Assembly (NCBI RefSeq): GCF_036588685.1
Contig: NC_086376.1
Location: 61,217,166 to 61,281,165, forward strand
Direction: 5' to 3'
DNA length: 64,000 nucleotides
Origin: Mytilus trossulus
Lineage: Eukaryota; Mollusca; Bivalvia; Mytilida; Mytilidae
This document shows, piece by piece, positions 50,285-63,100 of the stretch (position 1 is its first letter; every line of letters starts with the position of its first letter). Both the position numbers and the translations under genes were made by a program. The notes below the pieces were generated by a model. The model ran no database searches. It was not told the origin of the DNA and was given only the letters and a program-made list of their open reading frames with translations.

Positions 50285-50402
50285 CTTTGTGTCGTTCTGT
50301 GATGGCGGGTTCCTTGTGGTACTCTGTGATCGTTGTCCTTTAAATACCATACTTACTGACCAAACATTTGTAATAATCTGTTATAGAATAGACATTTGAC
50401 AA
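50285..50402 (-). promoter_or_regulatory. Promoter and non-coding exon 1 of shell-matrix gene D
   Basis: A TATA-like TATTTAAA lies at 50346-50339. A short exon with CGCCATCACAGAACG ends at 50285 before GTAAGC. Upstream, AAATGTCTATTCTATAACAG corresponds to the conserved AAATGTCTATTTTATAAC block of genes A and B, so the promoter is shared although more diverged. Confidence 0.6.
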
Positions 50403-53400
50403 TGATAAAAGTGTGTCTATTTAAACATGATCGAAAATATAGCCATCAATTATGTGTTTCTATTGTTTTACTTGCTGTAATCATCGTGGTTTGTGGAGTT
50501 TCACCTATCAATAAAATTTAATTTATACTACATGTGTAATTTAGTTTTAAGGGAAATTCTTCATTTTTTTAAGGTATTCGTATACATTCACCAGTAGCTT
50601 TGTATATTTTTAATTGTTTGTGTCGTATATTGTTACCTTTCATTATTTCTTTTAATTATTTAACATCTATCTATTCAAACTTCTAACATGTTAATCACCG
50701 TTATCTTATATATTAGGCAACACTCTTAATGTGCGCGTTTTATTGGTTTTTTTAAATGTTGATTTATTATATATGATATTTCTGGCAAAAATATGACTTT
50801 AACCTATTAGGTTAATTTCACGTATTAGTTCATTGATTGAAAGAATCACATGTAAAGTATTGTTCAAACAAATAGCATTGTGCAAATTTACAAACATTAT
50901 TATTTCTAATCATTTTTTTTATTCATCTCTTTCAATTATGTCCTACCTTAGCTCAGAATTTATGTATTTTTTTCTTTTAACAGCTTTTAAAATTGCGAAA
51001 ATGTCAGTATTTAGTCGATGAGCGTAGAAATATGACACATCACTGCCAAAAACAAGATATTCTTTTCACAGATAAATATCTTTTTTATGAATGTGTATTG
51101 TTGTACATAAGATTCAGTAACTGTTCATATTTTGTCAAAAATTTTGTGTAAAATGACAATTTGCTTAAAATATGTAAAGCAGAATATACGCACTCTTCCA
51201 GAGCACCTGACACTAGCCCCTGTTTTTATTGCTTATTTCATACGATGTGAGTTTTTTATATTGGTTTGTCTTTTGGACTTTTTTCGGGTTTTTATCATGA
51301 CATTGAAAGAATGTCGTCCACTCATGAATTCAAAATTCCATGCATTATGTGTGTGGTTCTCTTTTAATGACAAACTAAAGACTATTATCATACATATGCT
51401 TTTAGTTACAACATTGACGGTACCTAGATGCGCATTTCGACAAAAATGTCTCACCAGTGATGGCGATATATTTGACAACAACAAAAATATTTAAAAAAAG
51501 ATAAGCACGTCGACCACATAAAATCTATAACGGTTCGTTTTAATATATTTTTTCTTTTTGCTTAAATGAACAATTTATTTTTCAAAAAATTATGTTTCAG
51601 AATTAAGTGTTCGCCATAAATACCCTTGAAGGTTTCACTTTGAAAATACAGCTGTTTGTCAAGTAACGCCTCTACTCATAGATTATTTGGGGTTTTTTTA
51701 CGTTATGGTTCCAATATATGATCTCTATATTTTCTCTCATAAAGAAATGACGTGGGAATGTTACCAGTATAACAACACTTGGTTTGGACGTTAATTAAAT
51801 TATAAACAAGACTCAAAGTAAAAAAAAACAGTTGTAAATATTTTAGTACATTTGTTAAACACTTAGAAGTTCGGGGCATATGAATATTGACAAATTCCGC
51901 AAAATTCTATGTTTTGACCGTTTAATGAAAAAATCTTGCATTTCAATATTCCGTTCTAGGATACATTTTTTTTACGAAACTTCGTTGTAAAAGTGGCACA
52001 GATTTAGAAGCAAAGTGATTTTCTATTGAAAACTGTATTGTATATATTTACTGAAAGAAGCGTAGCTTTAAATACTTAAAGTTAACCCTTTATCCCTTTG
52101 TAAACATTGTATATTCAGTCAAAAGAAAACTACCAAGTAAACGAGTAATTTCGGCACAACGTTATGCTTATCATAATGGAGCCAAGGGTTATATTAACAT
52201 TCTTGAATAGAATTAATTGGTCGTTAAGTTTAATCTTTATCATGCTATTAAGTATTGCATAATTTGCTTTTTGTCTAGCGAGGTAGACTTGAGAGATGAG
52301 CGATTCAAAATGTATGTAAAAACCTAAGCAGAATCTTCAAATGAGTGTCTATTGTAAAATCAAATTTCCACTGAAAACCTTAAAAACGAAAACTTAATGA
52401 TTTGGTATAACTACAATTGATACAATTCTATACTAGAGATCGTATTACTATGACGCAAACAGCTATATAATACTGTACAGCCATTAACAATTATCAAAAC
52501 CCATACCAACTGCAGATGAAAAATTAAGTTGACCATGCTCATCGCACCCATCCTACAGTGCTTGAAATAAAAGATACTACAGATTACCTTGGTCTAATTA
52601 GATAGAAATTTACACTACCTTTAATGATAGAAGCCAAAAACCCGTTTTTGGCGAATGTGACTGTTGTCGAATTGCTTCTTGCGATGAACAAAATACCAAT
52701 ATCAAATAGTCCAATAGAAGGTATTTACATAGCCTTGTGTAAAATGATTTTTTCAAAATTTTCAATTTCAACATAATTATGCAGAAGAAAACTAACATTG
52801 ATACAACATATATATTTATGTTCCATTTGTATGAGATATGTTGTATTCGAAATAGTTTTAACAGTACAAGTGAGAGGTTTAGCGCTAAAAACCTAGGTTT
52901 AATCAATAATTTTCCACATAACAAAATGCCTTTTCCAAGTCAGGAATATGACGTTGTTATCCATTCGTTTGATGTATCTAAGATTTTGATTTTGCCATTT
53001 GGTTAAAGATTTCCGTTTGGAATTTTACTCTTTAAAAATACTAGATCCTTATTTTTAAATTGATGAAGTTTGAATGTATGAGCATTTACATGCCCAATCT
53101 TTTATGAATTTTGTGAGGTGAAAGAGTTAAGTAAGCGAAATCATTCAAAAAATATTGTTTGATTCCTTATCAATGAATATTACTCATCACCATATTCGAC
53201 AAGAAGTAGAATAGCTACTTATAGCGAGTTTAGAATGAAAGGAAGCTGGCGAAGTCGATTAGCTCTTACATTTTGATGCAGTTAGCTCTGCAGAACATCG
53301 AATGTTAAATAGATACGGTCATAAGATAGACAATTGCATTGTCGGCTCACTTGCTCTGGCTCCATTTGTAAAATTTATTCTATTTTCTCAGTTTGTCATT

Positions 53401-55352
53401 TGGTTTTACTCGATCTTGAAGATTAACACAATCGCCTTGATAAATGATCGACATTTGAACTTGGTTCATCCATAATGAAAAGTCAAAGATTTCATTGCAC
53501 TGCTGTTTCATTTTTGTTTTCTTGGTTTGCATGTTGATCGATCTTTCCTAGTTACGTGTTATATAGTCTTTCCTGTTTTAATTATTTTATTAGAGGAGAA
53601 CCTATATGTTTTTCCTCGATTCCTATTTTAATTTTCTTTTAACTAGGTTTTTAATTTTCTTATCTCTCTCTCTCAACACTGTATTACATGCCTCTGTTTC
53701 TAACTACAACCTCCTTTAGTTTCATTTGCCCTTGTCTAAACGCATGCTTCTGAATGGTTTACTTGTTCCGTGAAACGTTTTCTCGGAAAGCTGTTTTTTA
53801 TTGTAAAAAAAGGTTCAGAGATATAGTATAAACTATATTAGTTTACAATACCCTTTTCACTGATGCGATAAGAACATGTAAATATCCTGAAAGGCGATAT
53901 AAATTCCATGGGATTTTTGGTGTGATGATAGCAGTCAACATGTCAACAACTTTCACAATACTGAGTACATACTAAAACGCAACACAAAAAGTTTGAAACA
54001 GTTTCTTCATCATCTACTACAATAGAGCAACAAAAAATAATAACCTGGGATATTGCACATGTTTCTTAATCCATTTGGATCGATCATATTACTTTAACGA
54101 GTGAAAGAATGAATTGTGCTTAACGTACAGAAGCAAATATAATATATGCATATTCTTGATGTGAACATTTGAATGAAAGATTAATAAAGTCTGCTTTGTG
54201 CTTGTCTGGCATGTTGAGCTGGATATCAATTTATAAGTCTTTTGTTTGATCTTGCTGGCAAAAGTTCGTACTCAGACAAGCACGCTAACCACCAGACCGT
54301 CTAGATTGTTTAGTATAATGATGAAAAAAGACAATAGTAGTGCTTGACCTGACATACATATATGATATAAGGATGCGGCCAAGAAACAGGGAAATGCGAG
54401 TCTCTGCCGAGCTTTTTTCTTGTTTGGGCCGAATTCTTATATCGTTGATGTATCAAGTCAATGCACTATAATTGTCTGTATACTGCAATCTAAAAGATTA
54501 CAATTTCAATTGTTGTTTAGTATGTATGTTATTATTGGATTTAAATATTGGGAAACGTCCCCCTTTTACAAAAAGGTTTCACATCATGCAGGCGGAATGC
54601 GCAATGAATATGATGAAATGTTCATCTACCTGTTGAAACCTGCAATCGATGATGAGCAAGTTTGAGAATGAACTAAAATATCATTAATAAGCATGCATAA
54701 AAAATAATGATATATAGTTTGCAAACCAAAATTATTAACAAGTGAAATATGTTTGTTTTTTATTCCAAAAAGTGCAAAAGAAATAAGTTCAAGTCATTGT
54801 ATACATTGGAAACAAGAACATGACATAGAAATATACGGTCAACGCATTTTGAAAGGTGATTCAAAATTGAAAGCGCAAAAGTCCATAGTATTTGAAGCGC
54901 AAATGTCCTATCGTTTTACAGGTAAAAAAGCGCAAAACGTCCTGTGCCCAAAAATACAGTGTCTGTCTATAAATACGCATATTACATGTCTGGGTATTTT
55001 TCTATATCTAAATATATCATTAGCGTCTAATGAACACATAATGTTAAAATCCCCTTATAGGCAAGGGAAAAGATGAAGCGATTGCTGATATGTTCATTTA
55101 AAAACGTTTGAAAAACTGTACATAAAGTTACACTTTAAATCAATACTATGCTGTAGAGTAATTTAGGATAAGTGATATTATTGATAATTTTATAAATAAC
55201 TTTTTGGATTTTTCATTGGCATGTGATAGGAAACCACCTTAATCTTTTAACTTCCTTGAATTTTGAATGTATATAAATATCAAAGTTAAATGTAAATAAT
55301 TCAATTAAGGAGCGATTATTTGAACCAGACTAGAAACAAATTTTCTTAGACT
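50403..55352. other. Intergenic region between gene D and the TNF-like gene
   Basis: No gene is supported. Contents include a damaged hammerhead-like repeat (51419-51466, minus) and a dispersed tail copy (52830-53030, plus). A sequence near 54265-54305 superficially resembles a tRNA-derived repeat. The open frames at 54420 and 54753 have no recognised domain. Confidence 0.5.
51419..51466 (-). ncRNA. Degraded hammerhead-like repeat of a second subtype
   Basis: On the minus strand: CATCA, CTGGTGA in place of CTGATGA, a GACA/TGTC stem with a short T loop, GAAA, TGCGCATC, then TAGGTAC. The core has an A-to-G change and the closing stem is weak, so it should not cleave. The different stem II sequence marks a second subtype. 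Confidence 0.5.
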
Positions 55353-57625
55353 ATGGATGGAAACAACCCTAATCATTTAACCAGACATGGACGTACTAGG
55401 CCATGGACAATTAATGGAGATGCATTTAACATAGGAAACAGATGTGGCACACGTGTAATTGGTAAATATTTCATTCTGTAGTTTACTGCTTTTTTTTTCA
55501 GTATAATGATCGTTCTTTCGCATTTTTTTCGAGCATACGAGCGACGTTCAAAATATTCACTCTGTGGTTAAAGTTTTCAAAATTTTAAAAACTTTCTTAA
55601 ACTATCCTGGATTTCTACTAAACTTCGACAGAAGCTTGTTTATGTTCACAAGATAGTATCCAGAATTAAATTTTGTAAAAACAAAATTTCATTTTTTCCG
55701 TATTTTACTTATAAATGGACTTAGTTTTTTCTGCAGGAATCATATTACATTCACTCTGTGGTTAACATGGTTAAAGTTTTTAAAATCTTAATAACTTTCT
55801 TAGACTATCCTGGATTTGTACCAAACTTAGACAAAAGCTTGTTTATGATCCAGAAGTAAATTTTGTAAAAGAAAATCAATTTTTTTCCGTTTTTACTTAT
55901 AAACTGACCTAAATTCTTCTATTTAACATTACATACAGTCAGCAGTTAAAGTTTTTAAAACATTTATTAGATTCAGAAAATATCCTGGATTTTTACCAAA
56001 CTTAGACAGAAGTTTCTTACGATCAAAAGATAGTATTGAGAGGAATGTTTTATTGATTTTGTTTCTTCATTTTTGTTGAGTGTGCGATTACTAGCAAGAG
56101 TAGGCAAGACACCGGATTCCGCAGAACCGTTACGAGTTTTTAAGATTTACTAAAACATATTACTCTGATGCAACGTATTATTAATTCATGCGCGTCTGAA
56201 CTGAAGTGTAATTTTATTTTCTGTTTAGAGCAAATTAAACGCGGAATTTACCCAATTCAAGTATAAATATTATTTTCATTCATCCGGATTTCGCATTCCA
56301 CATTTTATTAACATCCTCATTAAGTCATTACTCCAGTTTAATATAAGATAATATATCTATCTAAACTCAAACGGCCTTCGCCTATATATGCAAATTTGTT
56401 TTTCTTTCTTTAGATACCGATATTTGTTTGTTTATATGTTTATTAATATGTTTTTATGCTGTACCCATATTATTAACATTTTACCTTTTACGTCTGTTTT
56501 TGTGGGTTTATTTTCACCAATTATTGTAAGTATAATGAATTTTATGAGACTGTCATACAAGTGAGAGGTTGGGCTTTCCAAAATCGTGTTTTATCCACCA
56601 TTTTCTACACAAGGAAACAAGTGTGTTCCATTTACCAAAACTTACATTAGTTAAAAGTGACACAATGTAACTAGGACCGGTGGGTCTGTTTTCTTTTCTT
56701 TGGTATAGACGTTGTGTCTTGATAATATTCCTCATTACATTCTCAATTTTATACTTTGTCTATATACATATTTAAATTATTTTTCAACGTGACTTATGTT
56801 TTTTTTTCAGATTCTGAAGACAGCGACGAAAACATCAATCTTTTGCAAAATTCACAACCAACATCAGAAATGACAGCAAATACAAATATTTCCGAGAATG
56901 CTGGGAAGACTCAGGGTACTAGTAGTCAGAATCACTCCGATAAAAGTCCTAAAGTCCTCATTCTGCGAGATGATATTGATAATGAAACACTTACAAGCGC
57001 TTACATCAATTCAGATAGCTCAGACGAAAACATTAGTGGTAAAAAAGAGATATCTTCAAACGAACAAAGTATTGCAAAACGATGTAAAAGATTGTCTTCT
57101 TATATATTTGTAGTACTACTAAACGCACTAGTTAGTGTTGCAGTAAGTGTTGGACTGTATAACTATATAGTGTGTGTAGATAGCACACGACATGTTTTAG
57201 CAAAGGAACCTATGTTTGTCAATTTGAAGGTCAACTTCGATGCATACAGTCAAAAGGTTAAAAACACGTCTGTTAAAATTCCATGGACATTTCAAGACGC
57301 ATCATTTCTCATTTTAGACGATAACAGCACAGATATCACTATCCTCCAGCCTGGATCATATTCAGTCGATGTTTCGTTGAATTTTTTTAACAGACGAAAT
57401 AACGACTCAAAGCCTATATATATGTGTATTTTAAACAGTTTAGATAGAACTTACGAGCGGTGCACCCCTGAAGTTATTCCAGCAGGCATACAGAGGTCTG
57501 TGACCGTTAGAATTGATATGAACTTGAAAAAAAGCGATATAATTTGGGTCAATGTTAAGGGAGCAAATCTAATTTACGAACGTTCTGATGCAAACCACAT
57601 GACTATTAGAAAATATAGATTTTAG
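55353..57625 (+). CDS. Type II membrane protein with probable TNF-like ectodomain
   Basis: Exons 55353-55461 and 56811-57625 join in phase (ATT G / AT TCT, through a GTAAAT donor and a T-rich CAG acceptor) to give 307 residues. Residues 1-130 are cytoplasmic, Ser/Asp/Asn-rich, with two DENI-containing acidic repeats (about 37-45 and 104-111) and a basic RCKR stop-transfer at 127-130. Residues 134-157 form the single membrane span and there is no signal peptide, so orientation is type II. The ectodomain (about 168-307) has the order expected of a TNF-type jelly roll: IPWTF, ITILQPGSYSVDVSLNF, two cysteines (242, 254) that could form the usual loop disulphide, and a C-terminal LKKSDIIWVNV..MTIRKYRF strand pair. 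Three N-glycosylation sites are seen (188, 208, 234). Bivalves have expanded TNF families. A C1q-like fold is an alternative. Confidence 0.7.
55540..56060 (+). repeat. Three-unit tandem repeat in the TNF-like gene's intron
   Basis: Three units of about 190-200 bases start near 55550, 55747 and 55930. Each runs ATTCACTCTGTGGTTAAAG (third unit diverged), ACTATCCTGGATTT, AACTTAGACA.AAGCTTGT and AAATTTTGTAAAA. Divergence is 15-25% by eye. The type is common in molluscan introns. Confidence 0.7.
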
Positions 57626-58910
57626 AAATAATGACTATGTTAATGCTGGTAGGCTGATGTATATAGACTAACCTTTTATGGCGGTGTCGTGGGCTTGAAT
57701 AACACTTAAAGGTTTTTTCAAAGAAGAGTCAAGGAGAACTATAGTTTACTTGAATTGACTTGATGTCGATTTGCTGTCGAAACGTTGTTCTATCGCTTTG
57801 TACAACCAGTATAATAGTCACTTGTACAACGAAAACCACTTCAAAAAGTAGTCAAGGAGTAGAATTTACATGATAAATGGCAGTAGAAAACGTCATTCCG
57901 TTGTTTTGCGATTTGTTGAGTGCAGAAACGGTTTAAGAGTCTTGTAACAAAACACCAACTGATTGTTTAAGCATAAATACTACATGTATAGTCATTGGTC
58001 TGAGCAGAACGTTGAACATATATGAATATGCTGGAGACCGTTTAATAGAACAGTTTGGGTTAACAGTTTTTGCAAGAATTCTCCGAAGAACATTTGAACA
58101 TTTTACAGACAATATATCACTGAAAAATTGAAAATGAAATTAACATTAAGCTAATAATAAAGATAGTATTGAAATACCTTAGTTAAAATGAATTTGCTTA
58201 TTCTTATAAATGAAAAGTGTATTCCTACATCGAACTTTGCAGTCTTTGAGGCAAATCTAGACCCTTTTGTTCTTCTTTTTACATAAATCACAGATGTTTT
58301 GACAACTCTAAAACCAGTTTTAAAAGTGATAAGTGTGTAACACTCTCGAACGCGTCTATTCCCAAACGTTTCCGAACCACAAAAAAATGTAAATTTTCGG
58401 TCGATAGAAAACAAATTATAAATCGCTGAAACGTCACAACATCCCAAAACTTGGTCAAAAAGAATTTCTGGGTTTAAATCAATTAATTGCAGAGATCTTT
58501 TAAAAACACTGAAGGTTATGAAAAAGTTTTTGAACAGAAATTCAGACATGTAACAGTGAAAATTATCTGTTAGTCACAGTCGTAAAATATTTCACCCATA
58601 TCCATGACGAAATAGAAATTAAAACTACACAAAAAAATCTTTACCGCAGGCATTCCTCTTACAGATGAGTTATCATACTTGCATTTTATTTTTGTATAGT
58701 TGATATCAATTTTTATTGATGCGATTCGAACGTGGTAATATATTAATAGGAGGGACTCGATCACCATTTAAGAAACAGTTATTGTCGAAATGCCCATCCC
58801 ATGCAATAATAGCAGGTGGTGATGTTAAACATTCTTTATAACAAGCAATGCAATGCTGTAATTTGGACTACACAAAAACAGCATACATGATACGAGTTAA
58901 CTGTTTTGGT
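57626..58910. other. 3' flank of the TNF-like gene
   Basis: Probably 3' untranslated and intergenic sequence. A minus-strand open frame of 132 codons (58549-58151) has no recognised domain and no supporting context. It is not called as a gene, although a degraded retroelement gag-like frame cannot be excluded. Confidence 0.4.
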
Positions 58911-59290
58911 CTGAGCGTCACTGATGAGTCTTATGTAGACGAAACGCGCGTCTGGCGTATTAAATTATAATCCTGGTACCTTTGATAACTATTTACACCA
59001 CTGGGTCGATGCCACTGCTGGTGGACGTTTCGTACCCGAGGGTATCACCAGCCCAGTAGTCAGCACTTCGGTGTTGACATGAATATCAATTATATGGTTT
59101 TTTTTTATAAGTTTTCTGTTTACAAACCTTTGAATTTTTCGAAAAACTAAGGATTTTCTTACGCCCAGGAGTAGATTACCTTAGCCGTATTTGGCACAAC
59201 TTTTTGGAATTTTGAGTCCTCAATGCTCTTCAACTTTGTATTTGTTTGGGTTTTTAACTGTTTTGGTTATAATCCTGGTACCTTTGATAA
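58911..59290 (+). repeat. Hammerhead-bearing repeat joined to a Penelope-like tail
   Basis: After the ribozyme, the sequence runs through ATAATCCTGGTACCTTTGAT, ACCACTGGGTCGATGCCACT and a hairpin-forming GCTGGTGGACG..CACCAGC segment. It ends with a second copy of ATAATCCTGGTACCTTTGAT at 59269-59288. Parallel copies occur at 21560-21725 and 39235-39420, both in the opposite orientation. The duplicated phrase is compatible with the terminal repeats of Penelope-like elements. Confidence 0.65.
58915..58958 (+). ncRNA. Type I hammerhead ribozyme with intact core
   Basis: All invariant parts are present in order. GCGTCA (58915-58920) is helix I 5' strand; CTGATGA (58921-58927) is the core. GTCT/AGAC closes a five-base loop as helix II (58928-58940), then GAAA (58941-58944). 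A minimal helix III with loop GCGC ends in GTC (58952), the cleavage triplet. TGGCGT (58953-58958) is helix I 3' strand and pairs six of six with two G-T wobbles. A very short helix III is the known hallmark of hammerheads in Penelope-like elements and metazoan retrozymes. Predicted cleavage is after C58952. Confidence 0.85.
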
Positions 59291-59840
59291 CTATTATTTG
59301 CTTCTCATATATATGTTATGATGATATGATACTAAACCCCTAACGCGAAAAAATGTGCTTGATATTCATATGAGGAAGACATAATGTTTCAATCAGTTTT
59401 ATTGAGGTTTGAAGCTTGCATGTTAGTAACTGCTAATAGTCCTTAGTTAATTTATGTATCATTGTCATTTTGTTTAGTTTCTTTTTTTACCTATCCTGAC
59501 ATCGGATTCTGACTTCTTTTAAACTGAGTTTTACTGTGCGCATTGCTGAGTGTTTACTTTTCTACAATGGCAAGAGGTATAGGAGGAGGGTTGAGATCTC
59601 AAAAACATGTTTTACCACGCTGCATTTTTGCGGCTGTCCCAAGTCAGTTGCCTCTGACCTTTGTTAGTCTTAGTTCATTATATATTTCGTAGTATAACGT
59701 CCATTATCACATTTTTGTTTAGGGGTCAGCTGAAGCACGCCTTCGGTTGCACGTTTTCTAGTTACCATTGGTTCATTGCCTTCTGTTGTTTTCTACTCTT
59801 TGGTCGGCTTGTTGTCTCTTTTGCCCATTTAGCTAGGTTC
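59290..59840 (+). repeat. Penelope-like 3' tail, second copy
   Basis: Parallel to 13500-14112: ATGTTATGATG.TA..ATACTAAACCCCTAACG, ATATTCATATG, CATTTTGTTTA, GAGGGTTGAGATCT, TGTCCCAAGTCAG, TGACCTTTGTTAGTCTT and GGTCGG.TTGTTGTCT. No reverse transcriptase coding remains; the piece follows the hammerhead repeat directly. Confidence 0.65.
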
Positions 59841-60140
59841 ACACTGCTGGTTAGATCAACTCGATGATCCCAATTGTCCAAATTTCCACGACCAAGCTCA
59901 ACCAAATTCTTGAGCGGGCCTGTTTACGACTTCTACCCGACCGCCATCCGACTGTACCCAAGCTTTACTTGACCATTCACGACTCCTTAATCACTCCATC
60001 CCGACAACAAAATGAATACTTATTCGATAATTCCGATCAATTCGAGATCTTTACACGATCTTTACTCGACTAGCTAGACAAAATCAACTGTCACGATCTC
60101 AGCCTGATCTGGACCAGATCAGATCAACCTGATCGTATAT
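59840..60140. repeat. Block rich in YCGAC and GATC motifs
   Basis: About 300 bases of locally higher G+C with irregularly spaced CCCGAC, TCCGAC, CACGAC, CTCGAC and CACGATC words, ending in overlapping GATCAGATCAACCTGATCG. An open frame of 69 codons across it has no recognised domain. It may be the subterminal part of a transposon, but no matching inverted end was found. Confidence 0.4.
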
Positions 60141-63100
60141 TGGACGTAGGGATAATCGGGAATTGGTTGGGTATGTTCATTTTTAGTATAAAAACGTACG
60201 AATTTATTATTCCCTGCCGATTCGGGGTGGATATTAAGTGTAACCCTTGTCCGTTCGTACACACGTACGTCCTAACACGACCCTTTATAAGGTTATATAT
60301 GCTACCTGGGGCATTATTGGTGTCCCATGGACACATTCTCCGTTTATTTGGTTATATTTAGTAGAAGGTCCGAGTAAAAGCATACATTTATAATATCTAC
60401 ATAGAAATAAAGCAGTTGGAAATGTGGACAAGTGGGTATGAGCTTAGAGAGACAAGTGAATAGCTGTGATGGAGCTTTTATAGTGCACAGAAGACGAAAA
60501 GTTGGTGTAGACATCAACAGTCGCCGAGAAATCTAGGTGAGGCAGTGGCTAATACGACGACCAATGTGTGGGCAGTTTGAGAGACTTGCACTTACTCAAT
60601 AAAGAGGAACCCAATGCTTATTAAAAAAAAAATCCTTATAGTGGACACTGATATGTTTTATTGCTCTTTTATGGAAATGACACCACAAAATGAGATTTGT
60701 CACTGGATTAGTACTTATGTTAGATAGCAATATACATAAACTTTACCATCCCCATTTCCTTGCTTTCTTACAAATAAAAGCATACTGTTCATAAGTCTGT
60801 AATCAGTATTTTTCATAGATTTAATAGCCAGTAGTTGAATGGTTAAATAAAGGTATTTTCTTTTTTCTGTATGATAACAACCTGTATGTATTTGCCAAAA
60901 CATATTGCACAAAGAGGGAAAAGATGTCACATATTTCCCCTAAATTTGACCTAAAGTAAAATTTCAATCCCCTGGAGTGATACCTTTTCTAAAACAGTTT
61001 ACCACTTTACATATATCATTTAAGAAATCAAGAGTGCATGTTCTCTAAGCAAAGTTTGGTAACCGTTGTGTGTCGTTTGTTATAGTTTGTTAAACGTAAC
61101 AGAAGAAATAAAAAAATGCATCGTTTGGTTACAGGGGATTAAAATTTGAATATTTTTTAGACAATGTTATGAACAGGGATGTTATGTTTAGTTAGGATTT
61201 TTGATAAATACACGGGGCACGCTCTTCTAGATGTATCTATATATATCTTTATTCTGACAAACCTTCGTCAATACAATGGTATACAGAAGTTACATGTAAT
61301 AAATAACACAGTTATAAATTAGAGAAAACATAATATGTACACTATTTACAAATCTCAACATCTTTCGAACGGACTTAACTCAAAGAACGTATAGTTAGGG
61401 AGCAGTGATGTTATGCAGTAAAAATTTCTACCGATATTGCAGTGTGTTAATTATTTTATAAATATTTGCAACTTTGTTCTTATTTTTTTAGAAATAATTG
61501 ATGCAAGATATACTTTATTGTAGTTTTAACATGGATAGTATAGCTTGCATAAATTATTATAGTTTAATCAAGGTCTGTTTAATTTTTGGTGACATTTTTA
61601 TTTAGGTATTTAGGTTCAAGATATGTTCTTCTTATATAGTAAAAATAAGGGGGAACATATTTCTCACATGTCGCGCTGTATTTTGAAATTGCCTCTTATA
61701 ATAGGCTTAACACTTTACACAGTTTTATGGTGACATTAAGGTCTGTAGACTTTTGGTTGAAAGGAGGTGATCCAGTAAGAAGAATATGACTTCAAACTTA
61801 CCGTTGATCTGAAGACAGATTTTGGACACTTTTTAAACACGTCTACTTCAGTCGATTCAATTAGTTTATGTGAAAATTTTAAACTGATTTCGTAATTAAA
61901 GACGCTCAAATGCAAAACTAAAATAACAATCTTTCAAATATGCCATAATATCCTACTTTTAAGATGATTATTGTCAAAACTGAAAATGGCCGCATCCGTG
62001 ATCATTCTCAACCTTTACATATGTTATGTATTATGATCAAATACAACAAACATTGGATTATCAAGAATGTACACAAATGCGACCACTGCCATTTCAGACG
62101 GAAACCGTCTAAAAATTTACCATAATGCTAAAATCTCGAACATTCCAGTAATTTAGCCTGAGTTAATGGTGCTAGTATCCGATACATGTGAATTATATTG
62201 TCAAAACAGCCCATATGTATGTAACACAAGTATTCTGCTTCCCAATAAATAGCTAAAAGTTTTAATTTTAACAATTTTCTAAAACTGCTATATTTTGGAG
62301 TCACATGGAGGACTTACTGGACCTTCATTTGTACTCCTTTTATTATTTCACATGTCGCAATGCCTCATGCGAATGCATTGTTCTATATACCTCCTACTTT
62401 AGACAGTTGTATGATTTCATTATCTGTATACTAATTACGTTCGGGCCATACACGTATGGTAGAACATTTAATCTTTTCATGTTGGATATTTGCTGGATAT
62501 TTGTCTTAAGTTCCTTGGAGTTACACATGTTCGTTAATTGACCCCATTAAAGTTTTTGCCCTTTAAAGGCATTCGTTTGCAAATTTTTGTACATTTTTTA
62601 ATCTTTTACAAAATTCTTATCCTCAGAAACTTCAGGGCCAAATTAAACCAATTTTTAGCCTGAACCATCCTTAGCAAAATGTATCTGAAAACCTTGCCCA
62701 ACAACTAAGATGGTCGCCATGACTAAAAATATAAAGCAGGGAGGATAAATACAGTTTAGCTTATATCTCTGAAACAAAATCATCTGTCTGCCGTTGAAAT
62801 TATCACACGCATTAGAAAACCTGCTGTTTGGTTACTTCTCTAAATTGGTAGTTTTAGGACATTAGGCAGTTTTTTGTTATTTTGTTATATTATTATTATA
62901 GTATTATTATGCATAGAGATAAACTGTACTCAGCAAACATTTTCAGCAAATATGAAAAAAGAAGATGTGGTATGATTGCCAATGAGACAACTATCCACAA
63001 AAGACCAAAATGACACAAACATAAACAATTATAGGTCACCGAATAGTAAGCTCTACAATTTATTCAACATGATTTAAATTGTCAATTGACTCTTTCATGT

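Noticed and set aside
54241-54308. tRNA or tRNA-derived SINE on the minus strand (GGTCTGGTGGTTAGCGTGC)
   Set aside because: The 5' part recalls a tRNA, but no convincing B box, anticodon arm or acceptor pairing could be drawn.
58151-58549. Minus-strand 132-codon open frame
   Set aside because: No recognised domain, no splice context or signal, and composition like the surrounding sequence. Kept only as a possibility of degraded retroelement coding.
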